Position numbers and translations under genes: made by a program. A model generated the notes under the pieces. The model worked only from the letters and a program-made list of their open reading frames with translations, made no database searches and was not told where the DNA came from. From Mixophyes australis (taxonomy: Eukaryota > Chordata > Amphibia > Anura > Limnodynastidae), in assembly GCA_036250195.1 (NCBI GenBank), contig JAVHZZ010000003.1, positions 87,878,418 to 87,942,417 on the forward strand: DNA of 64,000 nt, in the 5' to 3' direction. Below, piece after piece: positions 24,720 to 36,559 of the stretch; position 1 is the first letter of the stretch, and each line of letters opens with the position of its first letter.

Positions 24720-24867
24720 CAAAAAAAATCCGAATCCAAAACCTTAAATCCGAACCGAGACCTTTCGTCAAGTGTTTTGCGAGACAAATCCGAACCCCAA
24801 AAATAATGAAAATCCGGATCCAAAACACAAAACACGAGACCTCAAAAGTCGCCGGTGCACATCCCTA
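24720..24867 (+). promoter_or_regulatory. 3' subterminal ATCCGA-motif cluster and right end of the hAT element
   Basis: AATCCGA, AAATCCGAACCGAG, AAATCCGAACCCC and AAATCCGGATCC are spaced through the last 150 bp, followed by the terminal GGTGCACATCCCTA. They mirror the motifs of the left end and are candidate transposase-binding sites. Confidence 0.6.
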
Positions 24868-24875
24868 ATATCAGT

Positions 24876-27584
24876 ACATATAATTGATAAGTTCTGATAT
24901 CATTACTTCAGTGTTCATTAGAAAAACTTATGAATAATGAGCCTCCTGCTGAAAATGAATATGGAAATTAGAAGTTGTCTAGGACGGTTTGTGTTAAAAC
25001 ACCCGGTCTAGTGTCTTGTGCTTTTATATGGTCTTAAAACTGCTTGGTAACTTCTAATATCTATATAATTTACAGTAGGAATTGCATTAACCCATATTAT
25101 TATTATTTTTATTAGTAGTAGTAGTAGTAGCCATCATTGCTTTTTCAAATGCAATCTGTTCTTTATTTAGCATGATTTTGAAGGTAGTCTTTCAGTCCTG
25201 AAAGTATGATAGTTATTCTTTCAGTTAGGAAAACATCCCCACTTGTGTTTGTATTCGACATGCGTTTCCTACTAGTATTTTTTCTAGAGTTGAGGAGTTC
25301 ACTGTAGGATTCCCCAATGCTTTTACCTGATGTGAACACAAAAAATAGATTGCATTGGTCCTCATGTAGAGTTGGATGCAATTTTAATATAAAATGCAGT
25401 CAGTAATTCATCCCAAAAAAGACAAATATTAAACGGGTATGTTGAGCACCAGTAACTTACATAACACCACTGATCAAGCACCAGTAAGCTTGCTATCTAC
25501 GGAAATGTGCATGTGCGTCTAGGTTTCAATGTAACTAAGTTATATTCGCTCCTACATGCCCTTATAAACCCCATCCTTCTTTCATTCCTCCTCATTAATC
25601 GTAAGGAGCCACAAGTGTCCGTAAGCGCAAGAAGCGACTCAGTCTACATATGACCACAAACATAACTAGTGCTTTGTGGGCATGCGCAGAAGTAAAAAGG
25701 GGAATGCAATTGTAATGTTATAAAATGCAAGTAACAGTGGCAGTGGGTGGGGTGACAATATAAATAATAGTTCACTATTTACCTGAATTTTACTAACATT
25801 AAAAATATTGAATATAAACGGCTAGTAAAATGTTTAAAATAACCACCAATTGTTATGATCCTTCCCCTCCAAAGATATCCAAGTTCTGCAAGGTTAGTGC
25901 TTTTTCCCCCTAAAATGAATGCATGAATACTTCCACATTTTTTTGGATGAAGAATTATAACAGATTAAAGTAGGTAAATAATACCTTACCCTATCTTTTG
26001 TTGTCATGGCGGTGAGCCAGGAATGAGTTCTCTGGTCCTTAGTTGGGCTGGTATGGGCATCTGAAGGGCTGCTGCAGCCAATAGGCTAACCATGCTCAGC
26101 AAATGAAACGCAAAGCGTCTTCTGGGCCAAGGAGCCTTTAACACACTATCCAAATGTAAATTATTATCTGTAGCTTCCTGTACCACATTGGAAAGTTGGG
26201 GGTAGTGTTAGGGTGGTGTCAAATGAGCATTTTAAATGCTAAAACCTTTCTAGCTATAGTACTCAAATCATCGTGTGTTGACACATTAGAGTGAATGGGG
26301 AATTCTCTATCCCTTTCACATACGAGCGATTAAGTACTGAAGAAGTTGCATGTACCATTTTCTGCGCATTGTCACGCCCATGTGACAAGGTGTGAATCTT
26401 CCCCATCCTCTATAACATTCCCATTTAAAAGCACCCATCTGACACCATAATAAGTGGGTCTGCCTGTCCTGTCAGCATGTCCCCCTTTCTTTCAGTTTGT
26501 CCCCCTTTTAAGTCAGTGTAAATGACTGTCCCATCATGGTAGATACATGGTAGCTATGCCATACATGCTCAGAAGAGGTCTCTGCCTCGCTCTATTGAGA
26601 GCACAGATGGGGGCCTGGGAGGAGAGAACGACAAATTTTGTTATGGTGCTGGGTGATGCACATTTCTAGCCCTACTAAAAGGTGTAACTATAACAATATC
26701 ATGTGACTCATAGGAGATCTGGCAACACAGGTAACCGAGGACTGTAGCAACTGTTTCTGCAGCTACTGAGGATAGATGTAATGCACTTATATTCAGGGAC
26801 TTATGCCAGATTACTGGTGATATAATTGGTGCATAGCAATATTGGAAAGTGTGTATTGAGGTCAACTCTCGGAGGTGGGGGGGGAGGGTATATGGGTGAT
26901 GTAGTAATGAAGAAATGAAGAGAAGCTGAAGACTGGATTGAAGGGATGATCTGTCTTTCCTCAGAATTGATGCCCAGTATTGTTTTCTAACACCTCTGGG
27001 TGGCTCTGTCACAAAGGCAGATAGATACAGAATTGTATGGTAATATATCAAAGTCTGTGTATTACGAGACATCAGAATTTTCATATATGGGGAGTGTAAA
27101 TGGGCAAACCAATTAACTACACAGTCTAACATTTTTTTGCATGACCCTGACCAAGCTGGAATGTTATTCGCTTAATCAACACACCTGTGAGGAGGCCATT
27201 GCTCTGAATATGCTTGGTGATCCTCACTTAGCCAGGTGATTACATTTTTTGTTCAATACCAGAAAGTTATAAAATATCTCAAACATATACTTTGTTTCTA
27301 AGATATCCAAAACCATTATATTCATAAGTTATACGGGTTATTTTGTGCTTAATGTTGGTTGCTTGCATTCATGTCACAAAATTCATGCTTGCACTTTTTC
27401 TCATTGGCCTTAGATGTGTAAAATGGTTGCTGAAAAGAATTGATTCATGAGTAAGGATGTGACTTGTGTTTTGCTAAATAGTATGTTAGTACATTGATAA
27501 ACATTTTACCAAATCTTTTTCTCCTTCCCCTCAGCCATTTGCCCAGAAGATGTGCAGGAAGTTAGTACATGCTGTATTCTAATA
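24876..27584. other. Noncoding stretch, mostly unassigned
   Basis: Includes a short AGT run near 25115. The 163-aa antisense frame at 26641-27132 has no domain I recognise and its flanks show no splice or promoter logic, so I do not call a gene. A GC-richer patch at 25440-25700 may be an old repeat. Confidence 0.4.
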
Positions 27585-27816
27585 ATCCAACTGAACTTCT
27601 GAGTTCAGCTCTCCTGTCTCATAGGCTGACGTCCTCACTCCTGTGAGCTCTTACATCTCACACTGGCTTGTTGTGTACTAATACAGTAAATTGTCTTTCC
27701 CAACTTCACATTAGTGGAGAAAGTTGACCGGGGTGTTTAGGAAGTCCTGAGTCAAGCATTAGTGTAAAGCGCTACGGAATATGTTGGCGCTATATAAATA
27801 AATGATGATGATGATA
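27585..27816 (+). mobile_element. L2/CR1-type LINE 3' end
   Basis: It ends with GCGCTACGGAATATGTTGGCG, then CTATATAAATAAATGATGATG, the standard 3' tail of these LINEs (SINEs borrow the same tail). The upstream part is consistent with a LINE 3' untranslated region; the 5' limit is a guess. Confidence 0.7.
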
Positions 27817-27903
27817 TGTACTATGTTATGCTACCTACAATCCCTCCTGTTGTAAGTTTTCAGTATGACAACCCAGTCAATCCCACGGCAAGCATGACAA
27901 GTA

Positions 27904-28062
27904 GCCATGGGCAGGCTGGTCTGGGGGGCAGGGGGGCATCTGCCCACCGGGATGGTCCCATAGTGGGCTGGGTCACTGGGTCACCTGTATTTTTTCCAAT
28001 CAAAATAGGCTGCTAAATCGAGTCTTGCCCCCCGGGCAAAAATTTTCCAGCCCTCACCTGCA
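27904..28062 (+). repeat. Dispersed repeat, CCCATAGTGGGC family, copy 1
   Basis: It contains GGTCCCATAGTGGGCTGGGTCACTGG, AGGCTGCTAAATCGAGTCTTGCCCC and CAGCCCTCACCTG segments in the same order as 57560-57700 and the reverse complement of 43548-43730. The superfamily is unknown. Confidence 0.7.
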
Positions 28063-31000
28063 AGTAGCCTATATTTAGTACTCATTTGAGGCATCTATCC
28101 TGGGCACACGGCTGCACAGAGAGTAGATTATATAGGTGCAACATTGATACAATGTTTATCATGGTATTTCCTTTTTTAATACATATAACAAAATCCCAAC
28201 TTTCAATTATTCTTTAATATCTATTTGCATGAAACCAATATTAGCTCTCACTGACTTTTAAATTACGGTAGGAAAACAAAAGTAGTTTTATATTTAATAC
28301 CCATGGCTTTTGAAGTGTACAAAGATCAATTATTAATTGTATTTTTTAGGTAAAAATATTACTATCAACCATTTATCTGAGAAGTTGCAGGCTTACACAA
28401 TTAGAATCTATTGTAACCTTAGACACTAAGTGGGTGATGTAGAGTTGGATGTACGGCTGATTCGCAAGAGTAAGAGCTCTCTGCCAGTGCGCAGTAGAAA
28501 AACGTACATTTCATTCTGAGACCTTTCTCCCCCTTGCAGCTCTCTAGGGAGGAGGAATAAGGGAGATAGTAGGAGTGCAGTAAAGACGTGTTCATGCTCC
28601 TTACTATGCTGAGGGGCATGGAGCCACAGATATGCCTCCGAGTGGCTTTTTTCCTCTGTTGTAAGATCCATGCTAATCAGAACTACCATTGGTGCAGCAG
28701 GTGTAGTGCACCGGGGCCCATGAAGATAATGGGGCCCGCTGCATTGGGAGCTAGCAAGCTGTGGGCCCCTGTTCCCTCCTCCCTGTTTCCATGCTCCCTA
28801 GTTCCGCCTCTGATACTAATGATGATTATATGCATTTTGCACACTATACCAAGTTACACGCATCTTAATATATATGTGGCTTGGCATACAAAGTAAGGAT
28901 GCAATTTACACTTATGTTGACCCTGCATGATCCCCTAAGTTCCCAAATTTTCAACAGCAAAAAGCCTGTGCACTTAAATGCATCAATATAGAATATTAAG
29001 TATGTGTAGAAGGATCTTTAAAATTCTTGACAATAATTTCATTCTTAATGCTAGAGTGTCTCAGGCAAAGTGAAATGTTTAAATCTATGCAAACATAACA
29101 TTATTCAGGATTGACTGAATATAATTTTAGGTAATCTTTGAAATGCCTATATACTTGAAATAAATTCCCTCTCTTTAATCAATGAGTACATAATTATTTT
29201 TTTTATTGAAGCTCTAAGGTACTCAGAGCATACTTAATTGAGAAAAGATTTGTATTGAAGTTTGCAAATACTTTTACGGCGTCGGATTAAGAACCAAATA
29301 GAGATATTTTTGTTAAATAAGTCGTTGCTCTGTGCTTTGTAGATTGAGAGACTGGAGTTTATGATCAGAATTACCCATGCTTATTACTGAAAGAATATAT
29401 TTCTAATTATTTCTCTGTGTGTTAGATGGGGGTGGGCGGTGGGATGGTCACAGTTCATTACAAGAAATTGCTTCATTAGCATATCTCTCTCTATTGGTTA
29501 GATCTCAAATATTGACCCAAAATGTCCGAGAGAGTATTATCAAACAGGCAGAATAAAATGATTTATTTTCTATATCCATAAATAAATGTTACAATGATAT
29601 ATATTTTACAGCCTCCCTGGTGGTTGTACATTTCAAAGAATTATGGTCAAAAACTGCACATAACATCTTGCAAATTGTGGTTTGGTTTAGACCAAAACAA
29701 AGGGCAGACGGCCCAATTGGAAGGCACAATGGTTAGACTTGCCAGTCTTCTGTCAGACTTATTAAACTTTTTTCCCTCTGGTTGATTGAGAAGGGGCTGA
29801 ACTCAGTTGAGACCTATATCAATTGCAGAAAGCACAGTGGGGGAAAATGCATTGCGGATATTTCTTTTTGATGTAGGCAATCTACAACCGGCAAGCACAT
29901 GCCGCAGCCTCATATTGACCCTGGTAGCAGAGGTCTTGTGCTAAATGGGCACAAAAAATAAAATAACAACTAAGTGAGCTCAAGTCTTGGTAAAAGAGTG
30001 ATGGAAATCTTGTTACTGCACAATTGCAAAACTGCTCAGCATCCTGTAATTAGACCCCACCCATTTCATGATCCACATATATACTTTGAGGAAACACACT
30101 GCAATTATATGCAAAATAAATAATTGATTCTATTATTAACCATGTCATTGCTGATATATTGTTTAATGCTCAAAGCTAAAGGTTTGAACATATAGGGCCT
30201 CGTTCATGTCCGAACAGAACTTGGACGTAAGTTTGGAAAGAGTATGCAACTTGAGAGCAATTCCACCAATGTGTCTCAAGATACATTTTGATATGACTCT
30301 GGGTGTAATTATGCTCTGTTTAAAGAGTACTTGCCATAGGTGAACACACGTAACAGACTGCAGTATAAGCACATGCATAAGTGCAATAAATGTTCACATC
30401 AGAATGCTTAGAATTTGTATTTGGTAATAAATTAAAATAATTGTTTATAGTATAATAACTGAATAAATATTTATTTTCAAATATAATTTTTTCTGTTTTT
30501 TAAAAATGATTTACATAAATAAAGATGATTTCAATGCGTTCTGTACATACAATGTGTTTATATATTATATCAGAGTTGCATATAGTTGTTCCGTAATAGC
30601 TGCCTACACGCATAAATGTACTTTTTAATTTAAAAATTATGCCATGTAGGTCATCACTGAAAATAAGTGTACTCAATACAAGCACAGGACTTGAATCGCC
30701 GGCATTAATGTTGAAACTGCATATAGTCTATGTTAGTCTGACCCTTCCATCCTCGTTTCACTTCTCAAGATGTTGGCAGTTGAAAGTGTCACTTTCAATG
30801 GGATTTAAATTGCCTGCAATTATGCTCAATGTCCATTTCTGGGCATGCACAGTGTGGAAGCATGAAAGATTTGCTACGCAAACAGATGAATATCCGAACA
30901 TGGCTCAGGCCCAGAAGGTTTAAATGGTTTATTTTTGGTGATCATTTTATTACCATTAAAATTGAAATCAGGACACCTATGTGATCTGGAGTTTGGTCAG

Positions 31001-32425
31001 TCTATCAAAGTCACCTATTAGCTTACTTTTATTGTTAGATACATTGATAAGGTTATAGATGTCACAAATTATATTATGCATTTCTAGCAGTATTGATGTT
31101 GGCCAACAGTTAACTATATTATGCCACATAGTATGTGATAATATACTTTTTTTCCACATATCAAGTGATCATTTTTTAATTTATTTATTTTTGCTTTTCC
31201 TTATTGAATCCAAAGGTTCCTTTATGTAACAGGCTCCAAGTGTTTGGGCCAGGCATGAATAAGTGGAAGCACCTAGATGTTGTCTGCGAAACCTTTCATG
31301 TTTCTAGAGGAAATTACTTTCAGTAAGTAGAATAATGTGATCATTTTAAATTGGGAATTCAAATTTATACAGATTCTAGTGCTTTGCCCCTTGAAAATGA
31401 GGTAACATAGATCAAAGTTATTGTATTGTAATATTTTATTTTTGAAAGAATTCTATTAAATTAAAATTAACAAATATACATTTTAATGACTTTATTATAC
31501 ATTAAAAACATATTTTTCAACACATTTCTGTGTGTGATCCAGTAACGAAAAATTGTAACTTAAGCATGGCAAAATAGATCTATTTCCCCCATAGTAGGAA
31601 TCATTGCTCAAACTGAGCCATGATTTATTCATCTCTAGTTTTAGACCTGTTTTGTTACCTACATAATATACAGTACCCGATTCATTTTCTCCTACTTACT
31701 CATGGCAACTATTATAAAACATTTCATAAGCGGGTCTTTAAAAAAATAATATCACTGATCTAACCGGAACCTGTTTTAAATGTAACCACTATTGAATTAT
31801 TAGGACTCACGTAGTTATTAATTGTAAGGACCTTGACCTTGTTTGTATAACTTCCAGCAAGTGAGGTAATGCCATGGTAATGCATAGTGGTCGAAGTGAA
31901 TGTTTAGAATTGGCGGTATGGAAATTATAATGGGAAATAAATGAATGGACTATGATAGTTTTACAATGAAGGCAATAAGAGAAGTGGCGGCATGGCATAC
32001 CACCGTATACACACTTTGCCATAGGTTTTAACAATGAGGAGGCACGTATGCAATTTGGTGAGAAGAGTCACACTAAATCACAGTTAAATAACATCCATGT
32101 TAATGTAAAGTTATAGAGACTTAAAAATTTGACCAATAGACATAAAATTACTTTGTTGTTTTTTCCATCTACATAGCAAATTGGTGTATCACTGATAATA
32201 ATTCCTAATCCAGTGGATTGTTGTGCATTGACATTACAATAGCATTATCTAAGATTGTAGACTCATCATTGTGTATACTACTCTTATTTTTATATGCAAC
32301 TATAAAGGATCATCTTGATTTTCCAATGTTTTGAGAATTATACATGTTATGACAATTTTGACTACCATTAGTGTAACCATCTCAGCAACATACAACACCA
32401 GGATCACATTAAGCAGTAATTATTA
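28063..32425. other. Long noncoding stretch, little recognised
   Basis: AT-rich. A GGGCCCATGAAG..GGGGCCCGCTGC patch at 28710-28790 looks like a repeat fragment. 30195-30907 begins GGGCCTCGTTCATGTCCGAA and ends in a weak inverse (TCCGAACATGGCTCAGGCCC), possibly an old foldback. No gene was recognised. Confidence 0.4.
31860..32035 (-). repeat. Dispersed repeat fragment, inverted partner of 14580-14720
   Basis: The reverse complement contains GTATGCCATGCCGCCACTTC, TTGCCTTCATTGTAAAACTA and the CATTCACTT segment in the order seen at 14580-14720. The family is unknown. Confidence 0.6.
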
Positions 32426-32434
32426 GTAACAATA

Positions 32435-32520
32435 TTATTAACATTTATTTATATAGCGACAGAATATTCCCTAGCACTTTACAAGCTACAACTTTGTAAT
32501 TTACAATTGTAAGGATCTAC
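32435..32520 (-). mobile_element. LINE/SINE 3' tail fragment, antisense
   Basis: ATTATTAACATTTATTTATATAGCGAC, then ATTCCCTAGCACTTTACAAG, is the reverse complement of the common L2-type tail. Confidence 0.65.
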
Positions 32521-33059
32521 ATTCTAATTCACCCAAAATTAATGTCTGTTTGATGCAAAGTAAAAGATGTCAGCTGCCAAGTATAGGTGACAATTTATTC
32601 CAGCCCACTGGGAATATTTTCATTATTCACATTACATTCCTGTGCCACATCAATATATGTATAAGGTTTAGTGTAACATGTAAAAGTGGTGTGCAATGGG
32701 AATTTGTGTCTTTGTGGAATACTGTAGCATCAGTGACTGTAAATGCAATTTATGGCTAATTCTGGACTATTTTAAATAGGAACATTTGTACAAATGTGAC
32801 TTTAAAACATATGCACTAATTTGTTATAATACCATGATAGCTACTATCCCCCATGCCAAAGAAGATATAACTTATTGCTTGTACTCACGGTAGTGACAAA
32901 TCACTACCACAATTTGCACTCTTACAATAGTAATTAACAGATCCAAATTTACCTGACAAATGTTGTTAGCCCCACAACACACACAAGTGTAATACTCAAA
33001 TGGAAGTTAATTAACTTAATGGTTTAAACAAAAAGATGGTACATTTGGAATATAAGCGC
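32521..33059. other. Noncoding DNA, nothing recognised
   Basis: No domain, RNA gene or repeat edge was seen. Confidence 0.4.
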
Positions 33060-33336
33060 TCATAGGCAGGATCCTCTCTACCCAATGTCTCATATTTGTC
33101 TACCTTGTACATCCCTGATGTTATATCTTATGCTAAATGTATTGCTGTTTGTTTACTCACTCCCATGAAATTCATACCTCTTTGCTAGTTGTATTGTTAG
33201 CTCATAACTATACATACTTGTGTTATGATGCTTAATTGCATTTGTGTACCTGTTATTATGTTTATTGTATTCATGTATGTACAATGACTGTCCAACGCTT
33301 CCTGAAATTGTGGCGACCTATAAATAAATGCTGGTG
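33060..33336 (+). mobile_element. LINE 3' end, degenerate
   Basis: It ends in TGTACAATGACTGTCCAACG, then GTGGCGACCTATAAATAAATG, a worn copy of the L2-type 3' terminus. The upstream sequence has typical 3' untranslated character; the left limit is approximate. Confidence 0.5.
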
Positions 33337-33543
33337 ATCATGATTTAGTGGAAGATTATAAGCAGACTCTACATTGTAACAGACAGGAACTCATTAAATC
33401 ACAAGGAATTCTGTAAAAGTTATGTTTCATTAATCCTCTACTGTATAACAAACTGAGAAAATCATTATGGGCTAGTAAAGGACACCCATTTTGGAGCCAT
33501 ACAACCTCTTGTTTCGCTTAAACTTTGCAGTGGTCCTACAGAC
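33331..33543. repeat. 213-bp direct duplication, copy 1
   Basis: It matches 36325-36537 over the full 213 bp with no net insertion or deletion and about 15 substitutions by eye. Both copies start CTGGTGATCATGATTTAGTGG and end TCCTACAGAC. The left edge overlaps the degenerate tail of a LINE. Confidence 0.9.
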
Positions 33544-33789
33544 CACATTGTATGAAAGTGAATACCATCGAGCAAAGATGCAAAGATAAACCTATTGGTA
33601 ATTTAATATATTCTTAATTTTTATTTAGAAAGCGCTGACATAATACGCAATTCTGTATATTGAGCGGATCATGAAACAAATTTTGTGCAGTGACATAAAA
33701 CAGAGGGTAAAGACAGCCGTGCCCAAATAAACCAGCAATCTTAGAGTTGGACACTTGAACTGCTAGTAAGGAAACTGTGTGTAACTATG

Positions 33790-34352
33790 TGTGGACTGTG
33801 TGCCCCCCTCCACTGGAACAAGCTCCCTCCCTCCATTAGAACTTCCCCTAATCTGTCCAGCTTCAAACGGGCCCTAAAAACCCACCTTTTTCTTAAGGCC
33901 TTTCTGTCTCCCACTTAACTTCCTACCTTATCTTCTGCCTCTGTCCCCCTACTCTCCCTCTCTCCCCCGCGTCTCTCTGTCTGTCCACCCCTCCCCTTAG
34001 ATTGTACGCTCCTCTGAGCAGGGCCATCTCTCCTCCTGTTTCCACCACTTCTAACTCTGCTCTCCAGCTACTTAGCCCTCCTCCTCAAAGGTCCTCCACC
34101 CCACGTCCACTTTCGCTCCCTCCTTCCCCTGGGGGTCTCCCTGTCTTCCGCGCCCCCCTTCTTGGGCCCCGTCATTTTCGGATCCTCCCTCCCCCTTCCC
34201 CGCCCGCTCTAGCTGTGCATTGAGCGTACTGAGTTGCTGTGTTTACTGTACTGTGCTGTCTCCCATTGTATTGTGATTTTGTTTGTCTCTGTACGGCGCT
34301 GCGGATGCCTTGTAGCGCCTTATAAATAAATATTAATAATAATAATAATAAT
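33790..34352 (+). mobile_element. L2/CR1-type LINE 3' end with the reverse-transcriptase C-terminus
   Basis: From 33814 an open frame reads WNKLPPSIRTSPNLSSFKRA and then LKTHLFLKAF, ending at a TAA (33916-33918). This is the classic C-terminus of these LINE polyproteins. A pyrimidine-rich 3' untranslated region follows, then TGTACGGCGCTGCGGATGCC, CGCCTTATAAATAAATATTA and an AAT tail to 34352. Only the 3' end is present, as expected for a 5'-truncated insertion. Confidence 0.85.
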
Positions 34353-35815
34353 AACTATTGGAGGAAGAGGAAGCAGCATTATCACATGGCAATAAGAAAC
34401 CCGTCATGGGTGACTGGGATTTCTGTGAAGCTACTGGTTGTGCAGCATGGTTGGAATGACCAGAGAGCAGAAGGTGGAGGCACAAAACATGAACCAGACA
34501 CTGTAGAAATCTTCAAACAGCCAGCTGTTGTCAGCCATAACAGTTCTTCACCAGTTACTTTATCTGAACCTCCTTCCAAATTTTTAACTATTTATATTTG
34601 TGGAAAGATGACTAAGTGAGAGATGAAGCACACAGCAAATCTAAAACGCAGTCATATGTTGAGTTGGCCATTTTTAGAGCTCAGGATTTGCATGTGCAAT
34701 GATGATGATGATGATGATGATGATGACGACGTGTTGTATCTATGCAGTTTAACTACATAGGGAAGACCATAACACGATTAAGAGCCCATCCAGATGAGGA
34801 CTCAAAATGACCAACAACTTGAGAAAAACAATAATAAAATAGAACAGACTAAAGATCATTTTAATCCACATGGACATCACATATGCATGGACAGTGCATA
34901 AGGCACAAACATAGGGATCAATGGTTCACAACCCTGCCACCAGTAGTCTACTCTTTACTCAAGTTACATTCCAAGTACAATAGAACAGTAGCACTTACTT
35001 GAATGAGCTCTAAGCGACAGAGTACAAACGGAACCCAAATGGATATATTTATTTAAAAATGATATCTAATTAAGAACTATTAACCTTCATCATCTTAGAG
35101 CAAAATGTTGTCCCAGCAGTGGTGTAATTTACACTATTTTCTGCAGTAAAAGGAAGTAAGAGAGATATCATGCAGTGGGCACCAAAAATTCACTGTCTAT
35201 GGTACAGCTTCAAGAACCTCTGCACTTTTTAGTACCGGAGCTTATTGGAATTATTAGAGGGAAACTGCACTGTTTTCCACTAAAAGTAAACAGAACCGTT
35301 CTGACAATCCTATAGTCTGGTTGCAATGATTAGGGACACACACTTTCTGAATAGTTTACTCAGGCAGCAAGCAGTGTATCACTAAATTAAGTAAAATTAA
35401 TTTTGAAATAATCAGCATTGATTTTCCCATAATTCACCGCAAAAATTATTTTCTGCACTTCTCGGATTGGAAAAAGAGGCAAAATGAAATTTTCACGATC
35501 GAATGACGGTTCTCGCAGGATTGGGGGATTGGGTGCTGCCAAACCAGGCTTCTGGCTTTCTGAGATTGGTAGATCTACTTAAGTCTCTGTGCATAATATG
35601 TCAGAAGCACAAATACAACTCCCAGAAGCCCATGCACAAGCCACACGGTATAATTAATTAATACTTCCGCTCTCTCTCCTCATTCTAACAGTGATGCACT
35701 ACTGGAAGCTGCACAGAAAGGCCAATTGTCAATGACTGCTTTAATATTGGTGGCTGATAATGCTGCTGCCTCACAGAAGCCACACACACTTTCCCCACTA
35801 GCAACTACAATTGTT
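34353..35815. other. Noncoding stretch with a GAT microsatellite
   Basis: A GAT array lies at about 34698-34728. A 77-aa frame at 34386 shows no recognisable domain; the region around 34360-34620 is slightly richer in GC and could be a worn repeat. No gene was called. Confidence 0.4.
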
Positions 35816-35819
35816 ATTT

Positions 35820-35962
35820 TACTACTTTATATTCCCCACACCTCTTAGATTGTAGGCTTATTTGGGCAGGACCATCTTTGATGGTGTCATGATCATCTTA
35901 ATGTACAATGCTGTGTAATATGTCAGCTCTTTATAAATAAATAGATAAATAAATAAGTAATA
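35820..35962 (+). mobile_element. LINE/SINE 3' tail
   Basis: CTCTTAGATTGTAGGCTTAT, GGGCAGGACC and AATGTACAATGCTGTGTAAT are followed by TCTTTATAAATAAATAGATAAATAAATAAGTAATAA, the standard tail arrangement. The upstream body is not recognisable. Confidence 0.65.
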
Positions 35963-36207
35963 ATAAAAAGAGTAATAATAACAGAGAGCAATAAAAACTG
36001 GGCTCTTCAGAAAGAGACAACTGTGGTGGTCAAATATATGGATGGCACCTGCCCAACAGCAGAGCACTGCATTCTGCATCAGGCCCTGTACTTCAAATCT
36101 ATAGGGATGTTTAAGTGTGTCAGGTAAGTTTGTATTCTATAAGTTTGTATTTTGTATGTCTTAATTGTAGTCATTACCATGGCCTTTTTTCCATGTTTTG
36201 CTTTGCC

Positions 36208-36326
36208 CTGGTGGCACAGTGGCACAATGGTTAATATTGCTGTCTTACAGTGCTGGGACCATGGGTTTGATTCTGACCAGTGCACTGTCTTTGCATACAC
36301 TCCCCATGATCTTGTGAGTCTCCTCT
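36208..36326 (+). mobile_element. tRNA-derived SINE, 5' part
   Basis: GTGGCACAATGGTTAATATTG fits a degenerate A box and GGGTTTGATTCTGACC a B box of RNA polymerase III. The body follows that of the SINE at 63421 (TCCCCATG, GTTTCCTCT-like) and stops where the 213-bp duplication begins. Confidence 0.75.
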
Positions 36327-36537
36327 GGTGATCATGATTTAGTGGCAGATTATAAGCAGACTCTACATTGTAACAAACAGGAACTCATTACATTACAAGG
36401 AATTCTATAAAAGTTATGTTTCATTAATCCTCTATGGTATAACAAACTCAAAAAATTATTACGGACTAGTAAAGGACACCCATTTTGGAGCCATACAATC
36501 TCTTGTTTCGCTTAAACTTTGCAGAAGTCCTACAGAC
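36325..36537. repeat. 213-bp direct duplication, copy 2
   Basis: Partner of 33331-33543, 2,994 bp downstream in the same orientation. Its left edge abuts and truncates a SINE. Confidence 0.9.
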
Positions 36538-36559
36538 AGGTTCAGAAACATGAGACAGA

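Larger units (their letters stand above)
17089..24867 (+). mobile_element. Complete hAT-superfamily DNA transposon (ZBED type)
   Basis: This 7.78-kb element is delimited by an exact 8-bp target duplication ATATCAGT (17081-17088 and 24868-24875), the length typical of hAT. Its ends are imperfect inverted repeats: TAGAGATGAGCGC on the left, and the complement of TAGGGATGTGCACC on the right. It contains a promoter-like segment, a 340-bp duplicated leader, a BED/hATC transposase gene with two frame changes, a 20-bp perfect hairpin, and a 3-kb tail of transposase fragments and minisatellites. The exact target duplication suggests insertion was recent compared with the second copy at 45947. The frame changes would make it non-autonomous unless they are sequencing errors. 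Confidence 0.95.

Noticed and set aside
26641..27132. 163-aa antisense open frame as a gene
   Set aside because: No recognisable domain, low-complexity composition, no splice sites or promoter that I can argue for. Left unassigned.
33331..36537. 213-bp direct repeats as LTRs of a retroelement
   Set aside because: No primer-binding site or polypurine tract, no gag/pol between them, and the similarity runs past the only TG..CA boundaries; the interval holds unrelated LINE ends.
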